From Globomyces pollinis-pini (taxonomy: Eukaryota > Chytridiomycota > Chytridiomycetes > Rhizophydiales > Globomycetaceae), in assembly GCA_025399215.1 (NCBI GenBank), contig MU621198.1, positions 1-53,833 of the forward strand: a DNA stretch of 53,833 nt, in the 5' to 3' direction. This document shows positions 13,647 to 24,611 of this stretch, piece by piece (the stretch's first letter is position 1; every line of letters begins with the position of its first letter). The notes beneath the pieces were generated by a model. That model was given only the letters and a program-made list of their open reading frames with translations. It did no database searches and was not told the DNA's origin. The position numbers and the translations under genes were made by a program.

Positions 13647-14500
13647 TTATACGTTATTGAGTCCATAAAGACATCCCATATAAACATCATCATCAATCGT
13701 ATCTTCAAAAAAGTGTAATCGCATCTTAAAAAATGTCAAAGCTGTTAACAAACTATCACTCCCTGCTTGATGCTGTGGTCCAACTCTAGGTATCTATTGT
13801 AAATAATAACTAAATTCACCTGCAAGTCATCCGCTATATCTTGTAATCCTCCTCTTAAAGTTTTACAACTCTTCATCATAAACTTTATATCATAGATGCA
13901 TGGAAAATACGTTCGTAAACATTCAAAGAAATCAGCTTCTTCTGCTGGTAACGATAAACAAGTAGCAAGCTTCAGTAAATAACCAAAATCATAACCACTA
14001 AATGGTAAGATACAAATAAATATCACCTATGGAAAGATATCCACTTGATTTCATCTGTCAAGATCAACCCAGAACTAATAAGTAATTCACCAAAATGATG
14101 AACGTCAATTCCATAATCTTCATGTTTCTTAAAATCAATTCCAGATTTAATCAGCAAATCAATAGAACTCTGAGCGTACATATCATCACTAACATGAATA
14201 AAAGGACAATTACTTCAAATTAAAATGAAAATTAAACTGCCATGTTTGTTTCCCAGGAGGTAAATGACCTTTCGCATCTGTAAAAGTTAATCCAAGCTGG
14301 ATAATTTTCAGTAGATCTACGTTGCATCTCAACGTTTGGAAATGATAGTCAGAAGAATTTTTGAAAGTTCCAATTGGACGAGCGACAACTCCAGGAAATT
14401 CAGTATCCATAGCTACATAAGGATATTTTTCTATCACTTCTCTAATATTGGCCATTTCCGCTTCCAATGTACTTGCCCAAACATCGACGATGTGTTGCAT
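13647..14500 (-). CDS. POP2: CAF1/POP2 deadenylase (CNOT7-like) of the CCR4-NOT complex
   Basis: A 257-residue protein after removal of three introns (25, 29 and 26 nt); the spliced length is a multiple of three. It is the DEDD-family 3'-5' poly(A) exonuclease that works with CCR4 in cytoplasmic mRNA decay. All active-site blocks are visible: AMDTEFPGVVARPIG (first Asp and Glu), FHSGYDFGYLLK (second Asp) and GPQHQAGSDSLLT (His and Asp). The C-terminus ends YMGCLYGLNNV, as in CNOT7. Family members are about 260-285 residues, so this is full length and compact. The ATG at 14500 gives MQHIVDVWASTLEAEM, matching the usual start of the domain. The gene lies 333 nt upstream of TRA1 on the same strand. 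Confidence 0.96.
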
Positions 14501-14705
14501 TAGTGAAAAAAATCGTGATGATAATCAAAAAAGAATTCAATGGACTTTTCAGTCCCAAGAACAGGCATATATGAGGAATATCTATAGTAAATAGGGTCAG
14601 TAGAAGGTTCTTTTAAGGATTTATTTATGAGTAAATTCAGAGCACCTAAAAGAACAATACTCATCTTCAAAAAAACGTAGTCTTTTAAAATCGTTTATTA
14701 CTTGG

Positions 14706-15057
14706 TTATTCGATTCCTAAGCGTTTCATTCGTCGGAGAACTAAAAGATCTCGTTCCTTTTCCAGTTGACTCATCATGTTGTTTTCAAAAACGTAAACTC
14801 CATAACCTAGTGACATTAGAATACATATTGAACAGTACCAATTCCAACAAATCCGAGTCCCCAAACAAGTCCTAAATATGATTCTGATAGACTGTTAATT
14901 TAAATTGATTCTTACTTCCCAGGATTGGTTTTTGTTGAATCCCTCTGGCAAATGCATTTACAAACACTCCAGCACAACCCCATAACCCCATTTCAACTGC
15001 GAATTCTAAAGGACTGTCTTTTCTACCAAGTGCATGTGTCTTTAATTGTAATGGCAT
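14706..15057 (-). CDS. Small two-helix membrane protein, possibly a mitochondrial complex I accessory subunit
   Basis: A 91-residue protein after removal of introns of 44 and 32 nt; the spliced length is a multiple of three. It starts MPLQLKTHALGRKDSPLEF, has two short hydrophobic segments (around MGLWGCAGVFVNAFARG and LVWGLGFVGIGYGVYVF), and ends in a charged helix, LEKERDLLVLRRMKRLGIE. The RKD(S)PLEFA pattern followed by glycine-rich helices reminds me of small fungal accessory subunits of NADH:ubiquinone oxidoreductase (NUXM type), but I cannot confirm that by eye. There is no cleavable signal peptide. The gene is only 90 nt from the Fuzzy-like stop codon on the same strand. Confidence 0.6.
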
Positions 15058-15147
15058 TTGGTCAATTGATAAAAGAAATTTTCACACTCAAGTAGTAGAG
15101 AAGTAATACACAATAAAGACTCATTGAAATATATAAAAGAAGAAACT

Positions 15148-16559
15148 TTAAGAAGGTAAATGTTGTCGAACACTGCGTAAAACATCCATTGCTATCTGGT
15201 TACCATCAGTTGAAATAGACTCGTTTGCTAGAAGCAAATAAATCTTATGAATCCCTTCCGATCTATATCATTATTATACAATCTGTTCTTACTTTGCAAA
15301 AAATCGGTAGGAATCACGAACAATCGAAAATTCCTTCACACCAGGGCTTTTTAAATGGATACTTGAGAGTTAGAAACTGCATTAGTCTAACCTTGCTTCA
15401 GCAAAAGATGTCCAAAATTCTTTTAGAATTTCCTGTTGTTGTAGTTCTGGTCCCGGTCTTAAGGTTGGGAATACTAGCATTAATTACTAACAAAATAATA
15501 CAAGTATTTCCAGTCTTGATATTATGATAGAGTAAACATAATGTTTCACGTTTGGCAAACAAACGTAGAAGGACCGGACTTTCCTATCATTGGTAATCAA
15601 TGGGATTACCTCTGTTGGAATTTCCAAACGAGATTGGATCAATGAAGATTCGAATAGATTAACACTTGATTGTATCAAAGAGAATGGGACTTCCATAAAG
15701 CACAAAATTGATAGTGTGAATGTTTGTATTCGTAGCGTATAAAGACTGTGCCATGCGCCATTACAAAATATAGGAGTAAAACGAACATGAGCAGATCCCA
15801 TTGGGCGAGCAGTTTGATATTGAAGAATCTGTTACTATTAGCAATAGGTATATACCTTTCTCGTTTCATGTAAGGACATTCGCGAATGAATCACCGAATT
15901 ACCCACAGTAATCATAGTTCCATTACCACAGATACATTGCTGTGATTCTAAGGATCCCATGAGTCTATCTAATTGATCGGTGATGTCGCTCGATACAAAG
16001 CACTATTGTCAAGTCAATAGTAAATACCTGATTCACTCCAGAAGTGACAACATATGGATCGTAAACGTTTTTGGAAAACATAGAAGAAAGTAAATCCTAT
16101 GGTTAATAAAAGAAATAAACTAACATGAATCCCATTAACATCGAATACACGTCCCTCAGCATCCCAATACTGTTCAGGGCCAAATATCATCTACATATTA
16201 AAATATACTAATCATACTTCAAGTAGCTCTGTTAGATCTTTGATGATGATTTGAACTATACCAGACCCCGCCTGAACATCTGTATGGCAGAGTAATAGGA
16301 ACTAAAGATCAAAATTATAGCAACGATCAGTACCTCTCCAATTTCCTTAATGAAAATTTTACCATATACTGAAGTGACTTCCCGAACTTCTTCCTTCAAC
16401 AATGTTTTACAAAAGTTGGCAACAGAAGACGCGAATACTACAAATCAACTTGATTCCATACTTACCAACAATAAAACTTGAATCAAGTTTATCTCCATAG
16501 AAGTTTTTGGAGTATAGAGTTTTCCCTGATCGATGAATCAAAAAGAAGTTTTTAAACAT
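15148..16559 (-). CDS. Fuzzy-like triple-longin protein (FUZ/MON1/HPS1 family)
   Basis: Ten introns of 25-32 nt give 376 residues in a clean frame. The N-terminal longin-like strand reads IHRSGKTLYSKNF. It is followed by LTELLEMIFGPEQYWD, aligning in position with the LLQMVFG region of FUZ; by a middle part (TMITVGNSVIHSRMS, then SAHVRFTPIFCNGAWHSLYT); and by a third part ending KIYLLLANESISTDG and VLRSVRQHLP. FUZ is a subunit of the CPLANE complex, which supports intraflagellar transport and cilium assembly. MON1 and HPS1 share the fold but are usually longer with an extra N-terminal region; the size here (FUZ is about 418) and the nearby axonemal gene favour FUZ. The family call is fairly good and the orthologue call is tentative. 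Confidence 0.6.
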
Positions 16560-16842
16560 TGGGTTAAAAGCAAAACACGCAAATGAAATGTTGTGATCTG
16601 GGTCAATACAGAAACTACGACAATACCAAAGTGATGAGTAGATTTAATATGCATTATAAACAATACCAAGATCTCTTGATGTCACTTTTAGCAATGAGTA
16701 CGTTCACTTGGACTGGCGATTGTTCTTCAAATACTTCTGAATATCATTTTATATGCTCCAATGGAATCATTAGTTTAGTTATTGGGAATCAGAATTCTAT
16801 GAATTGTTGGAAAAAAATACCTAATTGAATTTTAACCATCTT
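16560..16842. promoter_or_regulatory. Divergent promoter between Fuzzy-like and J-protein genes
   Basis: These 283 nt separate two start codons pointing away from each other. A frame of about 80 codons on the plus strand crosses it but resembles no family, lacks introns and ends before the J-protein ATG, so I treat the segment as a shared promoter. No clear TATA box is visible. Confidence 0.4.
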
Positions 16843-18153
16843 ATGGATACACTACTACAGGCAACCTGATATACAATAGTTTAATTATTTAGATTGGATA
16901 CTGGTCTTTCCTTCCACAAATTGGAACATCAATTTTACAATCTGCTTATTATCAGTTAAGGTCAAAACCAGCTGAAGGAACTCCAGAGTATAAGCAACAC
17001 AAAAAGAATGCGTTTATCACTGTTATTATACTCTATTTGATTTACAGTATTTACCAAGTACTCTAGTAATTGAACTAAAAACCTAAAGGAAAATGCTGCT
17101 ATACCAACGAATTTTTATGAAATATTGCAAATATCTCCATTAGCAACGGATAAGCAAATCAAAATTCAACATAGACAGCTATCATTGCTTTATCACCCTG
17201 TAATAACCTCGTAACTAACTTTTTAGGATAAAGTCCAATCCACTGATGTAAACTAATTTCAACATAATTCGTAGGGTTCTAGTGAGAATTACTTTATAGA
17301 AATACGTAATGCGTATGAGATATTGAAAGACCCAGTCAAACGTGTTGCATATGGTAGATTACAGTTGTCTTTTAACTCAACAGATCACTTTGGAATTAAA
17401 AGTTTTGAATGTGTTCGATGCTATTTTTACAAGGATTATTTTTCAGATAACATCAGTTCTACATTGGCATATTATGCAATAACCGTAATTGTGGTATGAT
17501 AGAATGTTTTGACCAGAGGTTTCTTTACTATCTTTTATGAAAAATTTCTCTTTTGGAAGATATTGGAGATTTACATCGTTAATCGGACTTGGAGCATTTG
17601 AGTTATACTTCTTAGTGAATGAAAGTGATCCTTTGCCTTACTTGTTTCATTGGAGAACTATATCAGAGAAAATCATTCTTTTACGTCATATATTCATGGT
17701 ATCATCTATTGCTATTCTACAATTGGGGCCTGTATTGTTTCCTTATGATAAACGATCAATGCGAGATTTATTGATAAATGAATTGGAGCCGCTGTTGATA
17801 GCACTCAATGAACAATCTAAAGTTCAATTAAATACTAACATGCATGCGTTTGATGTCAAGTCTAAAGGTTTTTGTTTTTGAAACTTTCTGATTTTATAGG
17901 TGTGCTAAAACATGAACTGGAAAGGGTAACGTTTAGAATTTTATTTATAATGTAGCTTTATATCGAGCGAGCTCTAGAACAAACACCCGAATTTCAGCAG
18001 GCATTTGCTGCTTACAAAAAGTCCGAAAATGAACGATTACATGAAGAACACAATGCCAAAATGGCTGCTGACGAAAAAAAAGAAACTGTTGTCGATAAAG
18101 ATACAAATGGATCAAATGAAAAAGATGGTGTTCGAAATAGAAAGGTGAAATAG
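16843..18153 (+). CDS. Membrane-anchored DnaJ (J-domain) chaperone, fungal family
   Basis: Seven introns give 368 residues in frame. The start MDTLLQIGYWSFLPQIG matches the conserved N-terminus of a fungal family of membrane-associated J-proteins, and the block GTPEYKQHKK follows. A first membrane helix (AFITVIILYLIYSIY) precedes the J domain, FYEILQISPLATDKQIK...LLYHPDK, with the HPD motif interrupted by an intron after the proline codon; EIRNAYEILKDPVKRVAYG closes the domain. A C-terminal multi-helix region (SFGRYWRFTSLIGLGAFELY, IAILQLGPVLFPYD) and a charged tail follow. J-proteins stimulate Hsp70 ATPase; this one probably faces the cytosol at a membrane such as the ER. The first intron (16861-16892) begins with GC instead of GT. 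AXDND1 starts only 30 nt after the stop. Confidence 0.88.
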
Positions 18154-18183
18154 TAATAAACGCGTTTTTTTAAACTTTTTTTG

Positions 18184-20588
18184 ATGAGTTTTATTCCAGC
18201 TTCCTTACTTGAAGATGTATCTCGATTAAAGAATGGACAGACCAAAACAAGATCCAAAAGAAATCTAACAGATTTGTCTACTCCAAAGAAATCATCAGAA
18301 GTAAATCCAACATTAAAAAACATGACAGCTTCAAGATTAAAACCAAAATCTAAAGAAAATGAAACTGATATAAGACAAATATTAACACCACATACAATCA
18401 AAAAGAAGGATTTAGCCGAAGTTTTGGCTCCAACAACGCGAGCAGCAGAACCGATACTTCAATTCGTTGAAACAAAACCTATTGAAGACACCAATATGAT
18501 TACCAACTTGATTAAAGTATACATTAATTTTTAATAATCATATAGACTCCTGCTATACCAGTGGAAACAAATGATTACAATCATGCCATGAAAGTTATCA
18601 CCACTAGAAAAGAAGTCGCACAATTACGTAACACGATGAGAGAATTACTTCAAGACCTTGGAGTACAAGATGAAAAAGATTACCCATCTGAAATGGATTT
18701 ATTTATTAAAATTATACGAGAAGAGAATAAGATTTACAATTCAGTCTTTCAAGAAATTATTCGACAAGTTACTATAAATATGATTGAAAGAGGGGAATTG
18801 CTCAATGAACTGAGAGATCGTTATTCAACAATGTTCAACAAAATTCCAGACCATGTGATAAATATTCATACCGAATTGATCGCGCATCGCAAATTAAACA
18901 AACGGTTGTCAGAGGAACTTATACGTGCAAAAGAGCATATAGGAGAATTGCTCAAAGAATTGGATTTTGTTAGAGAGCATGATGCAGTGGTTAATGTACA
19001 AGCTCATGAGGCACAAGAGCGAATGGTATCTATGATGAACAACGCAGAGAGTGCTGAAGAAAGTATGGAGGAATTTCATAAACTTTATAAAATGCAAAGA
19101 TCTCGATTGGAAACCCAATTACATAATTCTGAAAAGGAAAAGAGGTTGTGGGTAGATGCTGCAACTAATTTAGCCTTAAGGATTGGACAAGAATATGGGA
19201 TTTCCGATTTACTACTGTTGCTAAGATACGAAGATGGTCGATTACGAGTTACCAACCATATGGTGGTAAACATCTCTGATTCCAACAGCAATGAATTGGA
19301 AGCTATCGAAACCAAAATCGACGAATGGCGTGGCAAACTGTTACAGATCTCCAAATCAATTGTAGAAGAAGATTACCATAGCGTGGATGTAGTTTCTAAA
19401 ATCCAAAGAAATATGAGAAAAGTTTTGAAGAATTTAATTACAAATGAACCTGAAAATGCAATTGAATTGGATCATAAACTATTAAATGGATTCCACTTGT
19501 TTGATATACATTCTCTGATGGAAGATTTTCAGTTTTGGATTACGCAGATACAATTAGTAACTATACGATTCACGTCTGGAAAGGATGCAGTCATTAGAGA
19601 AGAAATCTCTGCCATTCGGCGAATGACAAATACCTGGGTAGAGTCAGGGATCAAGTTGATCAGAAGAAGTGAGGACAGTATTAATGGCCAGGAATATGTT
19701 CCTTTTAATGAAAGTATAAAAAATCTTCACGGTTCTATATTAGACTGGCTGGTGAAACTTGAAGCGAGGGCATCAGGAGAAGACGGGGTAGCTAATGGAA
19801 TGTTAATGGTATTGAATCAATTAGAAGATAGGTAGAACTGATTGTGAAATGCTGACAGTATTAGAGCTGCATTTTTAAATAGCAAATCCAAAATGCCTTT
19901 ATTATCAAACGATAGATTACAGACCATAGATTTGCTGGAATCTTGTATTGAACAAATGAGTGCTTTAATAAATCTACTTTCAAATTCTACGGAAAGAGAG
20001 CAACACAAAATACCACTGCTGGTTTGCAACAACAGAGCTAATACAGATATAGGTTGAAAACTGGATTACAAGAGTACTCGATCAAATGAATACAGATATT
20101 GATAGTCGAAATGATGGTTTACGATTATAATTTAACTATTCAGAAAACATTAAACTACATACTAATCTAATAAGTTGGATGGTGAATTTACTTCTTCCAC
20201 ACAAAAACGACGAAGAACCACCCGAAGAAGTGTTTGAAAATATTAGTCGTGATGTAATGCAATTAACTAAGATTTAGTTGGTTACATTCAATGCGAATTT
20301 ACTTCAAGATGCAGCAGATATTGAGATGGTAGCTGATGATAAGAAAGACCTTCGCAAACTTTTAAAGTAGAAATTATACATTTTGATTTTAGTGAATTAT
20401 GTGAAAACTGGATTTACGTTGGTAAAAAATTACTGGATTCGGAACTCAACAGAGGAAAGGGAACACATCCAAAGGCAAGGAACAGAGAATCAAAAGTGCG
20501 TGAAAGAAGAGAAAGCAACCACAAAAAGATCGAAGCAAAGGAAGCGAGATCCATTGTAAATGAGTCCTCAATCGCTTCAAATAAGTAA
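18184..20588 (+). CDS. AXDND1: AXDND1-like axonemal dynein light-chain-domain protein
   Basis: Six introns (24-31 nt) give 746 residues in frame. A basic, low-complexity N-terminus of about 100 residues leads into the axonemal dynein light chain domain: EVAQLRNTMRELLQDLGV, then ENKIYNSVFQEIIRQVTINM, ERGELLNELRDRYS and ELDFVREHDAVVNVQAHEAQ. These match human AXDND1 position by position (for example [25 protein letters not shown] in the human protein). The middle is coiled coil and the C-terminus is rich in Arg and Lys. Animal AXDND1 is needed for sperm flagella. Its presence implies that this fungus builds a motile flagellum, as zoosporic fungi do. The gene follows the J-protein after 30 nt and may share its transcription. 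Confidence 0.88.
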
Positions 20589-20722
20589 ATCAGTTCTGGT
20601 TTTGAACAATAAAACTGTATCTCACTACAGATTTCAAAGTTTTAGGTATTGGAAATCACCATCCGATTACAATTAAGCGGAAAGTAGTATAATATGACAA
20701 TGATTGATTAGCTTTATTCCAG

Positions 20723-21418
20723 TCAAGCTTTTGTTTGCTCAGCTTTACTAGCAATTAATTTGGCTTTTGCATTTCTTAAACTAAGAAAGATTAATTGACA
20801 TAGAGCTTTACTTTTTTTCTGCCATTTCAATTCCAAGATTAATTGCAATAGTATATTCATCGATTGCTGATTCCAATTGCCCCATTGAATCCAACACAAC
20901 TGCGTAATTATAATGAATTTCTCCATCTTCTGGTGATAGTTTGAGTGCTTCTTTATAATGAACCAATGCATCAGTTCGATTTTGAAGTTTGATTGTTAGT
21001 ACGTTGGCAATGTTAACATGTGCATCTGTACATGAATATAAAAACAAGACTCACCAGACCGAGGACATAACTTTAGCGACTCTTTCCAATGCTCCAGTGC
21101 AAGTAAATGATTACCATCCATTTGTTCCAAATTTGCTAGGTTATAGTAAGCATCACTAGTTGGAAAATCATTGATGGACAGTTGAAAATATTCTTTAGCA
21201 CCTTTAAAATCATCCAAATTCCATTTAGAAACACCCAAAGTGTAGTTTTTTTGTGCTTTCAAGATAGGATCGTTTGCATTGTCTGTAATAGATGCAAATG
21301 ACTTTCTTAAATATGAATTTGCATTTGGTTTTAATCCAAAGAATTTTATGGTATGGTTTAATTTGTAAATTGCGTTAAATCTCTTTATCATTACCAAAAA
21401 AGAAAGAAATTTGTTCAA
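20723..21418 (-). CDS. Tetratricopeptide (TPR) repeat protein, possibly mitochondrial
   Basis: Two introns (29 and 31 nt) give 211 residues. Four to five TPR units are visible: NYTLGVSKWNLDDFKGAKEY, DAYYNLANLEQMDGNHLLAL, DAHVNIANVLTIKLQNRTDA and EIHYNYAVVLDSMGQLESAI, with the typical small residues at positions 8, 20 and 27. The first 45 residues are hydrophobic and basic with few acidic residues, which suits a mitochondrial presequence; a second Met at residue 10 is an alternative start. TPRs bind partner proteins; no specific partner can be read from the sequence. The C-terminus is a Lys/Ala-rich helix. It is divergent from YJU2 across 220 nt. Confidence 0.8.
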
Positions 21419-21638
21419 AGACTATTTCAATACAAGACATATGCGAATATTCTAATAATGTAATAGATCATCTAACCAAACAATATACTCATCATAACAT
21501 GCATATGATCAATCTGATGCAGTTATTCTAAATTCTTCATGAGTCTCTCTCTTTACTATTTATCGTATTTGATTATAAACTCAAGATTCAAATTGTATGT
21601 ATTTGGATTGTAATGGGTAAAAGTTTTACTTTTTCAGA

Positions 21639-22579
21639 ATGTCAGAAAGAAAAGTAACAAACAATCTTACTAATACCAAAGGTTCTAAACAAATACTTTG
21701 CTCCAAACTACGATCCAAATGTGCAGGTTAGAAGAATGGGAGGTGGAAGGCAAAAGAAGGTTCGTTTAATGGCTCCTTTTTCTATGCAATGTAATACTTG
21801 CGGTGATTATATTTACAGTAATAATGTTGATATTCCTAATTAGATTTAGAGGGAAAGAAATTCAATGCTAGAAAGGAAAGAGCAATAGGGGAAGATTATT
21901 TAGGAATTCAAATTTTCCGTTTTTATATTCGTTGTCCTTTATGGTAATCAATCAGTCTAATAATTTTAGTGCAAATGAGATCACTTTCAAAACTGACCCT
22001 CAACATACCGATTATCAAGCTGAGCATGGTGCTCAAAGAAATTTCGAACCATGGCGAGACGAAACCCAGGGACACCAAGAAGTTAAAGCAGATAGAATCA
22101 AATTGGAGGAAGATAATCCAATGAAAGCTTTAGAAAATCGAACGCTGGATTCTAAAAGGGAAATGGATATTTTAGATGCTTTGGATGAAATTCGAACAAA
22201 AAATGCTCAATTCGAACGAGCAGATCTGGATAAAGTCCTGGAAAAAATTCACGGTGTAAAGTCAATTGAAATTGAAGATGAAGTGGAGCAATTACAGGAT
22301 GAGCAAGATGAAATTTTGATTAAATCATTATTTCAAGTTGATGGAGAAAAGATCAAAAGAGTTACAAGTGACGAGAAAAGTTTCAAGAAACCCGTTAAAC
22401 CCGAAACCAAACCAGCTCCTGTCTCGAAATCAAGTTCTTCTATCGCTAGCACACTTGGCATTAAGCGGAAATCAACTGAAACTATCGTACAGGCTGTAAA
22501 ACGGAAAACAGTTCCAGTAGCAGCAAAACCAGCTAAACCACTAATTGCTGTAGACTATGGAGAATCTGATAGTGATTAA
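21639..22579 (+). CDS. YJU2: Pre-mRNA splicing factor YJU2 (CWC16/CCDC94)
   Basis: Three introns (28, 32 and 26 nt) give 284 residues. YJU2 joins the spliceosome through the NineTeen complex and is required at the first catalytic step, near the branch site. The family signature is complete: [17 protein letters not shown] at the start, [19 protein letters not shown] with the first Cys pair, [20 protein letters not shown] with the second Cys pair (an intron splits the last Cys codon), then [19 protein letters not shown] and [10 protein letters not shown]. The tail is charged and basic, as in relatives. This is relevant here because the genome depends on removing extremely short introns. Confidence 0.95.
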
Positions 22580-23067
22580 CCTTAAACTAATAAAGATTAT
22601 TTTTGTAATTGACGTAACTTTCGTGGACTTTATTACATCATGTTATAAGAACGCAACGTTAGATGTTCTTAATATTCGGATACTCTTTTCCAATGGCATA
22701 TTAAACCATTAATGTATCACTGCATTTGAAATTAAAGAGTCCGTTATCTTAAGTGAAGAAGCGGAAAGTATACGTTCAGCATGTGAGAGTAATTAGAAGA
22801 CCATAAAAATCTGCAAACCTTCCTAGAGAGTATAACTAATGACCTACCAGTGAGGTCATATGTTTAAACGGCTAAAGGCATGGCCACCAAGTGCACAAAC
22901 AAGGTATCTTTATCAATATCAACAATCACTCACAGTCAATGTATCAAGACTTTCTCGATGAAATCACCTTTGAAGTTCCAATTTGATTCGTTTGTTTTTG
23001 ATCAGTGTATCGCGAATTGATCTATCACAACAGGTGACACAAGGTCCTGTAGTAAATAAATGAATCA
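22580..23067. other. Intergenic region with a 6-bp inverted repeat
   Basis: I find no credible coding frame or tRNA signature in these 488 bases. One near-palindrome stands out: TGACCT at 22840-22845 and AGGTCA at 22853-22858, separated by 7 nt, which resembles a paired half-site for a dimeric DNA-binding protein. The region carries the 3' flank of YJU2 and the promoter of the arrestin-like gene. Confidence 0.35.
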
Positions 23068-24569
23068 ATGCCACAAACAGGTACAAAACATGGGTTAATA
23101 AACTGTCCATTTTCCATAACAAACTTGATTATGTTTTCTAGAATAGAATCTGGCATTAAACTAGATTGCAAGATTGAAAACAATCGAACTACTTTTGTTC
23201 AGAGTCAAAAAATACAAGGAGATGCAATCTTTCATTTAGAACAACAATCAAAAGTGAAATTCTTTAAAATTGAATTCATTGGAAGAATTGATACGTATCT
23301 ACAGACTGGTATTTTAATTGGAAATCAAACGTTTGCAAAGTTATTCCATGATACGAATCATTTGATTGGAAATGGGTCGTTCGCTGAGAAGGATCATTAT
23401 ATTCTGCAAGGGGGAACGTACAGCTTTCCATTCGAATTCACCATGCCAAATCAATCTCTACCAGCATCCTTTACAGTAACCAATACTCATGTGAAATCTA
23501 ACTTTATATAGGGAGAGTTTGGAAAAGTTGAATATAAACTATTGCTTACTCTACTGACAGTAAAGGATTCTAAATTTTCCAAAGAAATTATCATTACGGT
23601 TCCATCTACTAGAGATGCTACCGACATTGACTTATTACAGCCGGTTTCAATTGCCAAGCAGGGCTATTCGGAATTGTGGGGAGCTCGGAATCCGTATGAT
23701 GTAATTGTATCTGTACCAAAGAAAGGATACGAAAGTGGTATGTAGTATCGATTACTCAATAGTTCAAAGAAGAAATTATACCAGTGACCGTCAAGATCAG
23801 AAATTATACGAAAAGAGAGTTACAGATCCTTAGTGTATGTTTAAAGGAAGTGGTATCATATACAGGAATCGATAGTGTTAAAAGGTATATGAACCTACAT
23901 CATTCAAATGTTAGAACAAAAACGACCAAAACTGTAACTAACTGCGTTCATTCCTTGAGCTACTCAGAAAACTTCGATGCCGATTTAGAGAATATACAGA
24001 GATTCATTCAATTCCCGATTCCACCTACCATTTTGATGAATCCTGATGTGGACACTAACTTAATAACAGTCCATCATGAAATTGAAATTTGCTTTAAATC
24101 AATAGTACGATTTTCTAGTGTTGTTACCATTCAACTACCTATCGTTATTGCTGGATTTCCTTCCATGTTGTTTGAAGATTCTTGGATGCGAAGATCAATT
24201 GACACTCTACCTGAATATTACACATCGCTAACAGATACTTCCAATCTCCATCCTCTATCCAGTCCAATATCTCAATCCACTCTAACCAATTTAGATTATT
24301 TTGTTGATCAGAAAGATACTCTTAACTCCAATGACATTTATAATGAACAATTATCATTCATTTGTAGAAGTTTAGCCAATGTCGCTATATCCGAAGCGAT
24401 GGATGAAATTTACCAAGAATCTGGTCCGTCAGTATCTATCCCAAACAATGGATGCGAAATGAAATCACTTGATTCTAGAATTAAGACTCAATCCATGGCA
24501 ACTATTCTTGTACCAGTTATTATGTTTGAAAATGAAGGCAAGGCACCGATGACCTTGTATTTATCATAA
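23068..24569 (+). CDS. Arrestin-like (alpha-arrestin family) protein
   Basis: Two introns (36 and 32 nt) give 477 residues in frame. The N-terminal arrestin fold shows as KLDCKIENNRTTFVQSQKI, AIFHLEQQSKVKFFKIEFIG, HYILQGGTYSFPFEFTMPN and LPASFTGEFGKVEYKLLL, the last matching the LPxSF-(E)GxxGxVxY block of alpha-arrestins. The C-terminal arrestin domain follows: IIPVTVKIRNYTKRELQ, NITVHHEIEICFKS-type strands and IQLPIVIAGFPSM. Alpha-arrestins usually link ubiquitin ligases to membrane cargo for endocytosis. No clear PPxY motif is visible, so ligase recruitment is uncertain. An alternative start at 23131 would remove 21 poorly conserved residues. Confidence 0.82.
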
Positions 24570-24611
24570 AATATAGAATAAACAATGTCTTCTTTTTTAT
24601 AAATATAGATA

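Noticed and set aside
14506..14667. Minus-strand frame of about 54 codons upstream of CAF1
   Set aside because: It starts with a hydrophobic stretch but ends against the CAF1 start, matches nothing and is short enough to be chance.
16583..16828. Plus-strand frame of about 80 codons between two divergent genes
   Set aside because: No family resemblance, no intron, and it lies wholly in the shared promoter of the Fuzzy-like and J-protein genes.
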